Assembly: GCA_016192455.1 (NCBI GenBank)
Contig: JACPUC010000008.1
Coordinates: forward strand, 248,001-312,000
From: Candidatus Tectimicrobiota bacterium
GTDB taxonomy: Bacteria; JACPUC01
Direction: 5' to 3'
Length of the DNA stretch: 64,000 bases
In this document: positions 8,589 through 17,866 of the stretch, piece by piece
How positions within the stretch are numbered: position 1 is the first letter of the stretch
Layout: every line of letters starts with the position of its first letter
The notes under the pieces: generated by a model
What the model saw: the letters and a program-made list of their open reading frames with translations, nothing else
Database searches by the model: none
What the model was told of the DNA's origin: nothing
Made by a program: the position numbers and the translations under genes

Positions 8589-10604
8589 GTGTGCGTCGCG
8601 CGCGGGCAGAGGGGGCCGGGGAACGATGATCCCCATGGCGAGCTGCCGCGTGATCCACCCCGAGCCGAGGGCGCCGACGTTGCCTTGAACCCCACACCCT
8701 CCTCATTCGACCCCAACTCTTCTCCTCCCGCAGCCGGGGGATGGCGTCTTTTTCTGGCGCTCTCCCTCCTCGTGCTCCTTGCCTACGGCCTGGCGCTGCG
8801 CAACGGCTTCGTCTTCGACGATGTCGCGACGATCGTCGCCAACAGCCTTATCACGGACTGGCGCACCTGGCCCGATCTTTTCAGCCGGCGCTACTTCCTC
8901 CTGGCCCAGGAGGCCAGCTACCGGCCGGTCGTGACGCTCACCTACTACCTCGACTACGCCCTCTGGGGACGCAATCCCGCCGGCTTCCACCTCACCAACC
9001 TGCTCCTCCACCTTGCCGCCGTGCTCCTCCTGTATCGTTTCGCGGCGGGCGTGCTGCGCGCTCCGCGGGTCGCCGCCTGGGCAGCGGCGCTCTTCGCGGC
9101 GCACCCGATGCTCAGCGAGGCGGTGAACGCCATCAGCTTCCGCGAGGACCTCCTGGCGCTCGACTTCATGCTGCTGGCGCTCCTCTGCCTGCCGCCGGCG
9201 CAGCGCGGTGGGAGAGGCCAGGCGTGGGGGCTCGCCGCCGCGCTCGTCGCTACCGCCCTGGCCCTGCTGAGCAAGGAGATGGCCGTCACCCTGCCGCTCC
9301 TCGCCATCCTCGCGCACCGTGCGGCCGCGCGTGCGGCCCCTCCGGCGGGGTCCGCGGCAGCCCGGCGCGCGAGCGCCCGGCGGCGGAGCTGGCCCGCCTT
9401 CAGCGCCCTCAGCCTGCTGACGCTGCTCTACCTCGGGCTGCGCTTCACCCTGCTGCAATCGCAGACCGAGCGCCGGCTGCACCTGCCGCACGTCGGGGCG
9501 CTCGCCAGGCTCCTCACGGCGGCGCAGGTCGTCCTCTCCGATATGCTGCAGATGCTCTGGCCCGCCGCGGCCCAGGTTGAGTACCCGGCCCGCTACGCCA
9601 CGCCGGACCGCATGATCGCCTGGGCGGCCCTCGTCCTCGTCGGCGCCGCGCTGCTGGGGACGGCGCGGCTGTGGCGGCGCTCGCCAGGCCTGGCCTTCGG
9701 CCCGGCATGGTTCTTCGTGACCCTGGCGCCGGTCAGCAACCTCGTGGCGATCAGCCACCTGAAGGCCGACCGCTACCTCTACGTGCCGGCGCTCGGCTAC
9801 GCGCTCTTCGCCGCCTCGCTGGCGGAGAAGCTTGGAGCGCGAGGCTGGCCGCGGCGGGGCCGTTCAGGCAAACCTTCCCGCTTGGCCGCCGCGGTCCTGA
9901 CGCTGACCCTCATGTGCTACGTCCCCCTGAGCATGGCGCGCGCGGGCCGCTGGCGCAGCGACGCACACCTCTGGCGCGGCGCCCTTCAGGAGCGGGCCCC
10001 GGGGGCGCGGTCCCTGAACAACCTCGGTCTCACCTATGCCGAGCGGCTCGCCCACGACAAAGCGTTCTACCTCTACGCGCGGGCGCTGCGGGTCGATCCC
10101 CGCTACCAGGTGGCCTGGAACAACCTCGGCAACGCGCTGCTCTCCCGGGGGCGGAAGGATCGCGCCGCTTTGGCGAGCCAGCGGGCGCTGCTGCTTGACC
10201 CGGCCTATGCCCACGCCCATACTACCCTCGGCGTGCTCCTGGAGGAGCGCGGCAGGCTGGAGCAGGCGCTGCGTCACTATGCGCAGGCCGCCGCCCTCAA
10301 CCCCGGCCTGAGCAGCCCGCTCAACAACATCGGGGTCATCTTCTTCAAGACGCAGCGCTGGCGGAAAGCCCTCGCCGCCTTTCGCCAGGCGCAGCACCTG
10401 GAGCCGGGCAACCTCCAGGCCGCCGAGAACGCCGCCGGAACCCTCTACCGCCTGGGTCTCCCCGAACGCGCCCTGGCGGCGTACCGCTTCGTCCTCAGCC
10501 GACAATCGGGAAACGCCGCGGTGCGCGCGAACGTGCGGGCCCTTGAACGGCTGCTGCGGACGCGCCGCCGCGGCACGGTTCCCCCAGACCCCCACGGCCC
10601 ATAG
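8589..10604 (+). CDS. TMTC-like GT-C glycosyltransferase with TPR repeats (copy 1)
   Basis: Up to 671 residues; the true start is uncertain. GTG 8589 gives the longest form and TTG 8685 a form closer in length to the two paralogues. The N-terminal part is polytopic and opens with LRNGFVFDD, an acidic first-loop motif typical of GT-C (PMT/TMTC-type) glycosyltransferases that use lipid-linked sugars. The last 190 or so residues form five or six TPR repeats (for example NNLGNALLSRGRKDRAALASQRALLLDP). First of three tandem paralogues. A stretch of about 440 bases (8856-9296) is almost identical to copy 2 (10758-11197), while flanking parts are much more different. Acceptor and sugar are unknown. 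Confidence 0.75.
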   Translation: MCVARGQRGPGNDDPHGELPRDPPRAEGADVALNPTPSSFDPNSSPPAAGGWRLFLALSLLVLLAYGLALRNGFVFDDVATIVANSLITDWRTWPDLFSRRYFLLAQEASYRPVVTLTYYLDYALWGRNPAGFHLTNLLLHLAAVLLLYRFAAGVLRAPRVAAWAAALFAAHPMLSEAVNAISFREDLLALDFMLLALLCLPPAQRGGRGQAWGLAAALVATALALLSKEMAVTLPLLAILAHRAAARAAPPAGSAAARRASARRRSWPAFSALSLLTLLYLGLRFTLLQSQTERRLHLPHVGALARLLTAAQVVLSDMLQMLWPAAAQVEYPARYATPDRMIAWAALVLVGAALLGTARLWRRSPGLAFGPAWFFVTLAPVSNLVAISHLKADRYLYVPALGYALFAASLAEKLGARGWPRRGRSGKPSRLAAAVLTLTLMCYVPLSMARAGRWRSDAHLWRGALQERAPGARSLNNLGLTYAERLAHDKAFYLYARALRVDPRYQVAWNNLGNALLSRGRKDRAALASQRALLLDPAYAHAHTTLGVLLEERGRLEQALRHYAQAAALNPGLSSPLNNIGVIFFKTQRWRKALAAFRQAQHLEPGNLQAAENAAGTLYRLGLPERALAAYRFVLSRQSGNAAVRANVRALERLLRTRRRGTVPPDPHGP

Positions 10605-10613
10605 CTCACCCCC

Positions 10614-12542
10614 GTGTCCTGGCCCATGCGTCATGCACGCCGCTTCGTCATCCCGGCAGCGCTGGCGCTGCTGGTGCTTGCCGCCTACGGTCTGTCGCTG
10701 CGCAACGGCTTCGTCTACGACGACAACCTCACCGTCGTGGACAACGCGCTGATCAAGGACTGGCGCACCTGGCCCGATCTCTTCAGCCGGCGCTACTTCC
10801 TCCTGGCCCAGGAGGCCAGCTACCGGCCCGTCGTGACGCTCACTTACTACCTCGACTACGCTGTTTGGGGACGCAATCCCGCCGGCTTCCACCTCACCAA
10901 CCTGCTCCTCCACCTCGCCGCCGTGCTGCTCCTCTATTATTTCGCGGCGGGCGTGCTGCGCGCCCCGCGGGTCGCCGCCTGGGCGGCGGCGCTCTTCGCC
11001 ACGCACCCGATGCTCAGCGAGGCGGTGAACGCCATCAGCTTCCGCGAGGACCTCCTGGCGCTCGTCTTCATGCTGGCGGCGCTCCTCTGCCTGCCGATGG
11101 CGCAGCGCGGTGGGAGAGGCCGGACCTGGGGCGTCGCCGCCGCGCTCCTCGCTACCGCCCTGGCGCTGCTGAGCAAGGAGATGGCCGTCACCCTGCCCAT
11201 CTTAGCGATGCTGGTCGACGCGGCGCGTGGCGCGCCGCAGTGGGCACCGGCGGTCGCAGGCGCGCGGCCCGTGGCAAGTGGGGGACAACGCCCGCGACGC
11301 GGCGGCGAAACAGAGAAAAGGAGCCTCTCCCTCTATGTCGGTCTCTTCGCCCTGTCGGTCGCCTACCTGATCCTCCGCTTTGGTCTCTTGCGCGCTTCCA
11401 TCGAGCCGCAACCTTTGCCGGCGGTCGGCTGGCCGGCACGCCTCCTCACCTCGGCAAAGATCACCCTGGCGAACATGCTGCAGATGCTCTGGCCCGCCGA
11501 CATGAGCCCGGATTACCGGCTGACCTACGCCACCGCCGGCGACCTGCTCGGCTGGGCGGCTCTCGGCATGGTGCTCCTCACACTCCTTGGCGTCCTCCGG
11601 CTTTGGCGGCGGCAGCCGTTGCTGGCACTCGGGCCGGCGTGGTTCTTCGTCGCCCTGGCTCCGGTCAGCAACCTCGCAGCACTCGCGCAGCCCAAGGCTG
11701 ACCGCTACCTCTACGTCCCGGCGGTTGGATTCTGCCTCTTTGCGCCGTCACTCCTGCACCACCTGCTCGGCCGCCGACCCGCCGCCTCGCCGCCGGGAGA
11801 TTCCAGCGCGCCGCGCGGCGCGGTGCCACTGCCGCCGGCGTGGCTCTCCAGGCGTCTCATGCCCCTCCTCCTGCTTGCCACCCTGGCCTGCTACCTGCCG
11901 CTCAGCGCGGCGCGCAGCGCCATGTGGCGGGATTCCGTCTCCCTCTGGCGCCGCGCCGCGTCGTCATCCCGGCCGACGGCCCGCGCGCTCATCAACTTCG
12001 CCTATGGCTCCCACGAGCGCCGCTCCCGTGACCGCGCCCACCACCTCTTCCTGCGCGCCGCGCTGCTCGAGCCCCGCAGCGCCGCGGCGTGGAGCAACCT
12101 CGCGTACCTCATGATGGAGCGCGGCCGCAACGACCGCGCCGTCATCCTGGCGGCGCGGGCCCTTCGGAGCGATCCAACCTATGCCCTCGGGCACCTGAAC
12201 TTCGGAGTGCTCCTGGAGCGCCGCGGGCGTCTCCGCGGGGCCATCCGCCGCTACCTGCTCAGCACCGCTCTTCATCCCGGCTATCAGGGGGCTTACCACA
12301 ACCTCGGCGTCGTCTTCGGCGCCATCGGCCAGCAGACGAAAGCGCTCGCCGCCCTGCGCCACGCTCAGTACCTGCGGCGCGACCATCCCGCGACGGCGAA
12401 CCTGATCGCCGACACGCTCTACCGGCTTGGACTCCACGAGCGTGCCCTGACCGCGTATCGTTACGTCCTGGCGCTGCAGCCGCAGGATGCCAGGGTTCGG
12501 CAAAACGTCCTTTTCCTCGAACGCCAGTTTGGCCGGAAGTAG
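10614..12542 (+). CDS. TMTC-like GT-C glycosyltransferase with TPR repeats (copy 2)
   Basis: 642 residues with the same layout as its neighbours: N-terminal helix, LRNGFVYDD loop motif, about ten further helices and a C-terminal TPR array. The start lies nine bases after the previous stop. GTG 10614 and ATG 10626 are both possible and neither has a good Shine-Dalgarno, so translation may be coupled. It shares a near-identical DNA block with copy 1 and two shorter near-identical blocks with copy 3 (13000-13060 and 13086-13169), which makes it the bridge in what looks like gene conversion. Confidence 0.75.
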   Translation: MSWPMRHARRFVIPAALALLVLAAYGLSLRNGFVYDDNLTVVDNALIKDWRTWPDLFSRRYFLLAQEASYRPVVTLTYYLDYAVWGRNPAGFHLTNLLLHLAAVLLLYYFAAGVLRAPRVAAWAAALFATHPMLSEAVNAISFREDLLALVFMLAALLCLPMAQRGGRGRTWGVAAALLATALALLSKEMAVTLPILAMLVDAARGAPQWAPAVAGARPVASGGQRPRRGGETEKRSLSLYVGLFALSVAYLILRFGLLRASIEPQPLPAVGWPARLLTSAKITLANMLQMLWPADMSPDYRLTYATAGDLLGWAALGMVLLTLLGVLRLWRRQPLLALGPAWFFVALAPVSNLAALAQPKADRYLYVPAVGFCLFAPSLLHHLLGRRPAASPPGDSSAPRGAVPLPPAWLSRRLMPLLLLATLACYLPLSAARSAMWRDSVSLWRRAASSSRPTARALINFAYGSHERRSRDRAHHLFLRAALLEPRSAAAWSNLAYLMMERGRNDRAVILAARALRSDPTYALGHLNFGVLLERRGRLRGAIRRYLLSTALHPGYQGAYHNLGVVFGAIGQQTKALAALRHAQYLRRDHPATANLIADTLYRLGLHERALTAYRYVLALQPQDARVRQNVLFLERQFGRK

Positions 12543-12698
12543 TCCCGCAGGGCGCGTCCGCCGCGGCAGCCGGCGCTTCGAGATGCTCAGCAGGATGCGG
12601 CGGGGAAGCTCTGGCGCAGGCGTGAAACGACCGCAGCGACCAGGGCGGCGCTGACGGCGCAGCGGCTAGGGTTCCGAGGAAACGGAGAGAGGACGCCT

Positions 12699-14564
12699 GT
12701 GCTCGGCTCGACATTCCGTTTCGCAGCGCTCAAGAGCCCCGCGGTGCTGCTCGGGCTGGTGGCGGCGGCGTACGGCGTGTCGCTCCGCAACGGCTTCGTT
12801 TTCGACGACGCCACGACCATCGTCGAGAACGCCTTGCTGCGGGACTGGCGGTCGTGGCCGGCCCTCTTCTCGCCGGAGTATTTTCGCGCCGCCGGCGAAG
12901 CGAGCTACCGGCCCATCGTGACGCTCACCTACTACCTCGACTCCGTCCTCTGGGGGCTGAATCCCACCGGCTTTCACCTCACCAACCTGCTCCTCCACCT
13001 CGCCGCCGTGCTGCTCCTCTATTATTTCGCGGCGACCGTCTTGCGTGCTGCGCAGGCGGCCACCTGGGGGGCGGCGCTCTTCGCCGCGCACCCGATGCTC
13101 AGCGAGGCGGTGAACGCCATCAGCTTCCGCGAGGACCTCCTGGCGCTCGTCTTCATGCTGGCGGCGCTCTGTTGCTTGCCTGCCGCCTCGAGGGGCGAGC
13201 TGCGCGGCGTGCTGGGTCTCCTGGGAGCCTGGCTGGCGACGATCCTGGGCCTGCTCAGCAAGGAGATGGCCGCGACGCTGCCGCTGCTGGGCCTCCTCGC
13301 CATCCTCCTCGCCGGCAGGAAGACCGCTGGGAACGCCGCGACCCAGGCGCCTTCTCGCCGCCGTTGGCAGACGGCCTTCGTCGGCGGGGCGCTGCTGCTG
13401 ACGGCGGGGTACCTCGTGCTGCGCCTTGGACCCCTGCGCTCGGACATCGAGCTGCGCCAGGAGCTGCCGGCGGTGGGGCCCGTGGCGCGGCTGCTCACGG
13501 CGGCCACGATGGGGCTCGCCGCGCTGCTCCAGATGCTCTGGCCCGCCGGCATGAGCCCGGACTACCACGCCGCCTTTGCTACCCCCGCTCGCCTCCTCCC
13601 CTGGGTGGCGCTGATGGTTGTCCTGGCGCTGATCGCGGCAATCTTCCTCCTGTGGCCGCGGCAGCCTCACCTCGCTTTTGGGCTGAGCTGGTTTGTCGTC
13701 AGCTTCGCTCCGGTGAGCAACCTCGTGCCGCTCAATCACCTCAAGGCCGATCGCTACCTCTACGTGCCGGCGGCCGGTTTCTGCCTGGCGGCGGCGCTCC
13801 TGGCGAAGAAGGCGCCGCGCGCGCTCCATCCCCCGGCCTGGCGTTGGCCGCGGCTGGCGCCAGAAACCCTCCTCCTCGTCTTCGTGCTCGCCTGCTTCAT
13901 CGCGGGAAGCGTTGGGCGCAGCCTGGTCTGGCGGACCGATGAGAGCCTCTGGCGACAGGCCGCCGGGGCCGCCAGGCCGTCGGCGCGAACGCTCGCCAAC
14001 CTTGGCCTCAGCCTCTATGAGCGGGGCGCGTACGACCGCGCCCATCTCTTCTTCCTGCGAGCGCTCCATGAGGAGCCGGGGGCGGCGCTGCCCCTCTCGA
14101 ACCTCGGCTTCACCCTTTACCGGCGAGGGGTTCTGGACCGCGCCCAGCTTGCCGCGGCGCGCGCCCTCCGCCTTGACCCGTCGATCGCGCGCGCCCATAC
14201 TATCGCCGGCGTGCTGGCGGAGCGGCGGGGGCGGCAGGGGCGGGCGCTGCGCCACTACCGCAGGGCGGCCGCCCTGCGGCCCGGATACAGCCGCCCGATG
14301 CTGAACGCGGGGATTCTCTACTTCAAGCAGCGGCAGCTCCACAAGGCGCTTGCGAGCTTTCGTGAGGGAGAGTTCCGGGGCGGCGATCTCCTCGTCGCTC
14401 GAGAGAATATCGCCGCGACGTTCTACCACCTCAAGGAGCCGCGGCGGGCCCTCGGGGTCTATCGGGACCTGCGGCGCTTGCACCCTTATCTCGCGCCGGT
14501 GCGGCAACGTATTCAACTCATCGAGCGCGAGCTCGGTGAGGGCGCGGCGCACGACCGGCGCTGA
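12699..14564 (+). CDS. TMTC-like GT-C glycosyltransferase with TPR repeats (copy 3)
   Basis: 621 residues. The GTG start has a good Shine-Dalgarno (gagagagga) six bases upstream. It has a polytopic N-terminal half with LRNGFVFDD and the conserved EAVNAISFREDLLAL segment, then C-terminal TPRs. Its overall DNA is more different from copies 1 and 2, except for short blocks that are nearly identical to copy 2. A 156-base gap separates it from copy 2. Likely role: membrane glycosyltransferase with a TPR protein-binding arm, by analogy with the bacterial TMTC/PMT-like family. Confidence 0.75.
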   Translation: MLGSTFRFAALKSPAVLLGLVAAAYGVSLRNGFVFDDATTIVENALLRDWRSWPALFSPEYFRAAGEASYRPIVTLTYYLDSVLWGLNPTGFHLTNLLLHLAAVLLLYYFAATVLRAAQAATWGAALFAAHPMLSEAVNAISFREDLLALVFMLAALCCLPAASRGELRGVLGLLGAWLATILGLLSKEMAATLPLLGLLAILLAGRKTAGNAATQAPSRRRWQTAFVGGALLLTAGYLVLRLGPLRSDIELRQELPAVGPVARLLTAATMGLAALLQMLWPAGMSPDYHAAFATPARLLPWVALMVVLALIAAIFLLWPRQPHLAFGLSWFVVSFAPVSNLVPLNHLKADRYLYVPAAGFCLAAALLAKKAPRALHPPAWRWPRLAPETLLLVFVLACFIAGSVGRSLVWRTDESLWRQAAGAARPSARTLANLGLSLYERGAYDRAHLFFLRALHEEPGAALPLSNLGFTLYRRGVLDRAQLAAARALRLDPSIARAHTIAGVLAERRGRQGRALRHYRRAAALRPGYSRPMLNAGILYFKQRQLHKALASFREGEFRGGDLLVARENIAATFYHLKEPRRALGVYRDLRRLHPYLAPVRQRIQLIERELGEGAAHDRR

Positions 14565-14664
14565 CCCCCTCGCCGGGCGCCGGCCGGTCCTTCCCCGCGC
14601 GGCGCCGCCCGGCTGAGCTGATCGCGACACCCTCGGCCGCCTCCCTCCTCAAGGTGGGCACCCC

Positions 14665-15582
14665 ATGTTGGCGCTCTCCACCGCCTGGCTGTCGGCAACC
14701 GTGGACGATGGGCTGGTCCTCCTTGACCGCATTCGCGGCCTGGAACGGCTCGAGGTCATCGAGCTGGACGCGCGCCTGAGCCCGGCGATGCTTGAGGTGA
14801 TGCTCATGGTGGTGCGGGCCAAGGAGCTGCGGGTGGCGTCCCTGCATGCCCCCTGCCCGGTGCCCGTGGAGGTCGATCGGCTGGCGGCCGACCGGGAGCT
14901 GCAGTTGAACCATCCCGATCGCGACGAGCGCGCCCGCGCCCTGGCGGCGGCGGCGGCCAGCATCGATTTGGCGGCGGAGCTCGAGGCGCCGGTGGTGACG
15001 ATCCACCTCGGCCGGGTGGAACTCACGGGGGAGATCGGCAAGTTGCGGGCGCTCTTCGATGACGACCGAATCGACACCGAGGAGGCCGCGGCGGTGCGGG
15101 CGGAGCTGCTCGAACGGCGCGCCGCGGCGGCGGCGCCCTACCTCGACGCAGCCCGCTTCAGCCTCGAGGCGCTGCTCGAAGGCGCGCGTCGGCGTGGCAT
15201 CTGGCTGGCGCTGGAGAATCGTCCGGTCTTCTACGAGATGCCCGACCCGGAGGAGCTGGAGGTGCTCTTCACGGAGTTCGCGGGGTCGCGGCTGCGCTTC
15301 TGCTACGACGCGGGGCATGCCGCCGTTCAGGAGACGCTAGGCTGGACAACTCAGCGCGCGCTCCTGGAGGCGCACCGCGAGGTGCTCTGCTGCGTGAACC
15401 TCCACGATGCCCGGGGCTACCGCAACAAGCTCATCGACGAGCGCCGGCAGACCGACTACGGGCTGCTGCGGCAGTTCGTCACCCCGGCGACGCCCTGCGT
15501 CATCGAAGTGGAGGGGGTGGAGGACGAGCAGCTCCTCGAGTATGTGGACTTCCTCGAGGGGCAGGGCTTCAGCCTGCGTTGA
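14665..15582 (+). CDS. Sugar phosphate isomerase/epimerase-like TIM-barrel protein
   Basis: 305 residues with the AP-endonuclease-2/xylose-isomerase-like barrel pattern: SLHAPCPVP near residue 70, VTIHLGRVE, a GIWLALENRP strand, CYDAGHA, CVNLHDARG, and a C-terminal VIEVEGVE. These contribute the His/Glu/Asp metal ligands of the family. Members isomerise or epimerise sugars, inosose or hydroxypyruvate, or cleave DNA; the substrate cannot be read from sequence. ATG 14665 follows aaggtgg. It starts about 100 bases after the last glycosyltransferase gene and may be co-transcribed with it. Confidence 0.7.
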   Translation: MLALSTAWLSATVDDGLVLLDRIRGLERLEVIELDARLSPAMLEVMLMVVRAKELRVASLHAPCPVPVEVDRLAADRELQLNHPDRDERARALAAAAASIDLAAELEAPVVTIHLGRVELTGEIGKLRALFDDDRIDTEEAAAVRAELLERRAAAAAPYLDAARFSLEALLEGARRRGIWLALENRPVFYEMPDPEELEVLFTEFAGSRLRFCYDAGHAAVQETLGWTTQRALLEAHREVLCCVNLHDARGYRNKLIDERRQTDYGLLRQFVTPATPCVIEVEGVEDEQLLEYVDFLEGQGFSLR

Positions 15583-15603
15583 GGAGGCGGGGTGCGGCGC
15601 CGC

Positions 15604-16455
15604 TCAGCGGGCGGCAGCATAGCCCGCCCGGCGCAGCGCCTGGAGGAGATTGTGGCGGGCGGCGCCAATCCGCAGCCGCAGCGTCGCCGCATCGCGGCCG
15701 TGGGCGGTGAGGAAGATGCGCAGCCGGCCGCCGGCCTCGAAGCCGGTGGCATCGGTCTTCAGGTGGATGTCCGGGTAACGCCGGCGCAGCGGCTCGATAA
15801 GGCCGCTCAGGACCGTCTCGTCATTGCAGCCGCTGTCGAGCTCCGCTTCGTGGTAGGCGTGCGCGCCGAGCAGCGCCCGCAAGAGGGGCAGCACGGACTC
15901 GGTGAAGATGGCGCGCAGCTCCGCGGGCACCCCGGGGAGACAGAAGAGATGACTGCCCCGCCGCGTCAGGTGCACCCCCGGCGCCGTGCCGACGGGGTTG
16001 GCGAGGATGACGCCGCCGCGCGGCACAATCGCCATCTTCTTGCGGGGCGCGGTCAGCCGACCGCTGCGCAGGAGACCCGTCGCATGCAGATGTCGGTAGC
16101 GGGCGCGGACGTGCTCGAACGCCTCAGGATTGAGCTCGAGCGGGCGCCGCGCCGCGCGGGCGACCGCGATGAGGGTGGCGTCATCGTAGGTGGGGCCAAG
16201 GCCGCCGGTCATGAAGAGGAAGCGCGTGCGGCGACGCCAGGCGGCCTGCAGCTCCGCGATGATCGTCGCTGCCTGGTCATCGATGACGCTGATGCGTTCG
16301 AGCTTCCCCCCAAGCATCGTCAACTGACCGGCCAGCCAGTGGGAGTTGGTATCGAGGGTGCGCCCCAGGAGCAGCTCCCGGCCAATGGCGATGATCGCGC
16401 AGGTGGGGGGGGCGTCGCCGACGGAACTCTCGGTCGTACTTCGAGCTGATGGCAT
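15604..16455 (-). CDS. CinA-like molybdopterin-binding domain protein
   Basis: 283 residues. It has the MoCF-biosynthesis/CinA N-terminal fold, with IIAIGRELLLGRTLDTN near residue 22 and the signature GGLGPTYDD at 84-92. It lacks the C-terminal CinA deamidase domain, so it is the short form. CinA-type domains hydrolyse ADP-ribose or act in pyridine-nucleotide recycling in characterised members; here the role is not fixed. ATG 16455 is preferred over GTG 16467 because GAGGA lies five bases before it. Its 5' end overlaps the divergent eIF-2B-like gene by seven bases, so the two promoters must lie inside each other's coding sequence. Confidence 0.75.
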   Translation of the reverse strand: MPSARSTTESSVGDAPPTCAIIAIGRELLLGRTLDTNSHWLAGQLTMLGGKLERISVIDDQAATIIAELQAAWRRRTRFLFMTGGLGPTYDDATLIAVARAARRPLELNPEAFEHVRARYRHLHATGLLRSGRLTAPRKKMAIVPRGGVILANPVGTAPGVHLTRRGSHLFCLPGVPAELRAIFTESVLPLLRALLGAHAYHEAELDSGCNDETVLSGLIEPLRRRYPDIHLKTDATGFEAGGRLRIFLTAHGRDAATLRLRIGAARHNLLQALRRAGYAAAR

Positions 16456-17411
16456 TGCAGTCCTCACATGAACAGCTCGCGCCGCTGCCCGCGGCGTGGC
16501 ATGCCCGGCTGGCGCGCTTCCGCTGCGACAACCGCTCGGGAGCGGCGCACCTCGCCGCCGAAGCTGTCTCCCTCGTGGCGCAGTGGGGCGCCGCCGTTCC
16601 CTCCTCCGCCCCGGCGCCGCAGCGCAGGATGGCGCTCATCGACCTCTGTCGAACCTTGCAGGCGGCGCAGCCGTCCATGGCGCCGGTCCTCACCGCGCTC
16701 AATGAAGCGCTGCAGCGCTGCGAGCTCGCCCCGGACGCCGCCGCCTGGCGGGCCGCCCTGGCGGCGTGGGGCAGGGAGTGGCCCGAGGCGGCGGCCCGCC
16801 GCGCCGCCGCCACCCTCGCCCACGCCCGCCAAGCCCTGATTCGCACCGCGCCCGCCGGCATCCGCGTGCTCACCCACTCCCGCAGCTCGCTGGTGGAGCG
16901 GCTGCTCCGCGAGGCGGGGGCAGGGATGATCCGTGAAGTCCTCTGCTGCGAGTCGCGGCCGCTCTGCGAGGGACGGGACCTCGCGGCGGCCCTTGCCGGC
17001 GCCGGGCTGCGGGCGCGCCTGCTGATCGACGCCGCGGCGGCAACGGTCGTCGCAGGCGTCGAGGTGGTGCTCCTCGGCGCGGACGCGGTGCTGCCGGGCA
17101 GCCTGGTGCACAAGATCGGCAGCCGCGGCCTCGCCCTCGCCGCCCGGCAGGCGGGCGTCCCTGCTTACGCGCTCTGCCCCTCGGACCGCTGGCTGCCGTC
17201 GGAGGCGGTCCCCCTGCTGGCCTTCGTCGAGCATCCTGCGGACGAGGTGTGGGCGGCCGCGCCGGCGGGGGTGGCGGTCGAGAACCGCTACTTCGACCAC
17301 ACCCCGCTCTTCTGGTTGCGCGGGCTGGTCACCGAGCAGGGCGTACTCGAGGCGCGCGGCGCTCCCCCCCTCCACACCATGCGCCTGCACCCCGGCTGGC
17401 GCCTCTCCTGA
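16449..17411 (+). CDS. eIF-2B alpha/beta/delta-like (ribose-1,5-bisphosphate or S-methyl-5-thioribose-1-phosphate isomerase fold) protein
   Basis: 320 residues. The C-terminal Rossmann-like half carries the family pattern: VLTHSRSSLVERLL, VLCCESRPLCEG, VVAGVEVVLLGADAVLPGSLVHKIGSRGLALAARQAGVPAYAL. In this family the Cys/Asp pair (ESRP...GADA) serves sugar-phosphate isomerisation; several bacterial members are regulatory or uncharacterised. The N-terminal half is helical. No strong Shine-Dalgarno precedes ATG 16449, and the gene overlaps the divergent CinA-like start. A nearby sugar-isomerase-fold gene suggests sugar phosphate metabolism, but this is only context. Confidence 0.7.
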   Translation: MALQSSHEQLAPLPAAWHARLARFRCDNRSGAAHLAAEAVSLVAQWGAAVPSSAPAPQRRMALIDLCRTLQAAQPSMAPVLTALNEALQRCELAPDAAAWRAALAAWGREWPEAAARRAAATLAHARQALIRTAPAGIRVLTHSRSSLVERLLREAGAGMIREVLCCESRPLCEGRDLAAALAGAGLRARLLIDAAAATVVAGVEVVLLGADAVLPGSLVHKIGSRGLALAARQAGVPAYALCPSDRWLPSEAVPLLAFVEHPADEVWAAAPAGVAVENRYFDHTPLFWLRGLVTEQGVLEARGAPPLHTMRLHPGWRLS

Positions 17412-17480
17412 GACGATCCCCCGAGCATCCCGCCGCGGCCCACCCCGCGTGCTGCCCGTCCGGCGCCGACCGGGCCGTGC

Positions 17481-17777
17481 CTACGTCCTCAGGACGTAGG
17501 TGGCGCTCTGGGGATTCCTGGCGTAGGTACGGAAGAGGCCGATGATGCGCTGACACTCCGGCTCGGTCTTCGTCAGCCCCAGTGACCGCCGCATGCTGTC
17601 GGCATCCTTGAAGATCATGATCTTCAGGAACTTCGTCGGCTCGGCGTCGTTGGCGAAGATGTCGTAGGCCTCGCAGCCGTGCTCTTCCCAGTAGGGCTTG
17701 ATCTGCTCACGCGTGAGGCGCAGGTACTCGTCAACACTTCCAGCATCCACCTCGAAGGTAAAGACCACGCGGTACAT
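17481..17777 (-). CDS. Dimeric alpha/beta-barrel (ABM-like) protein
   Basis: 98 residues in the size and pattern of antibiotic-biosynthesis-monooxygenase/quinol-monooxygenase-type barrels: an N-terminal strand (YRVVFTFEVDAGSVDEYL), a central helix (LTREQIKPYW) and a strand EPTKFLKIMIF. Such proteins act as dimers in small-molecule oxidation or haem handling. A strong Shine-Dalgarno (AAGGAGGAG) precedes the ATG. A 10-bp perfect inverted repeat (17480-17489 and 17491-17500, CCTACGTCCT/AGGACGTAGG) covers the stop codon and could terminate transcription from this gene and the convergent eIF-2B-like gene. Confidence 0.6.
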   Translation of the reverse strand: MYRVVFTFEVDAGSVDEYLRLTREQIKPYWEEHGCEAYDIFANDAEPTKFLKIMIFKDADSMRRSLGLTKTEPECQRIIGLFRTYARNPQSATYVLRT

Positions 17778-17866
17778 CGTCGCTCCTCCTTGACCAGCGG
17801 CGGGGCGCGCCTGTCAGCTCACCACCCGCGGCGCCGACGGAGGCGCCGACGGCCCTCAGCCGCGCC

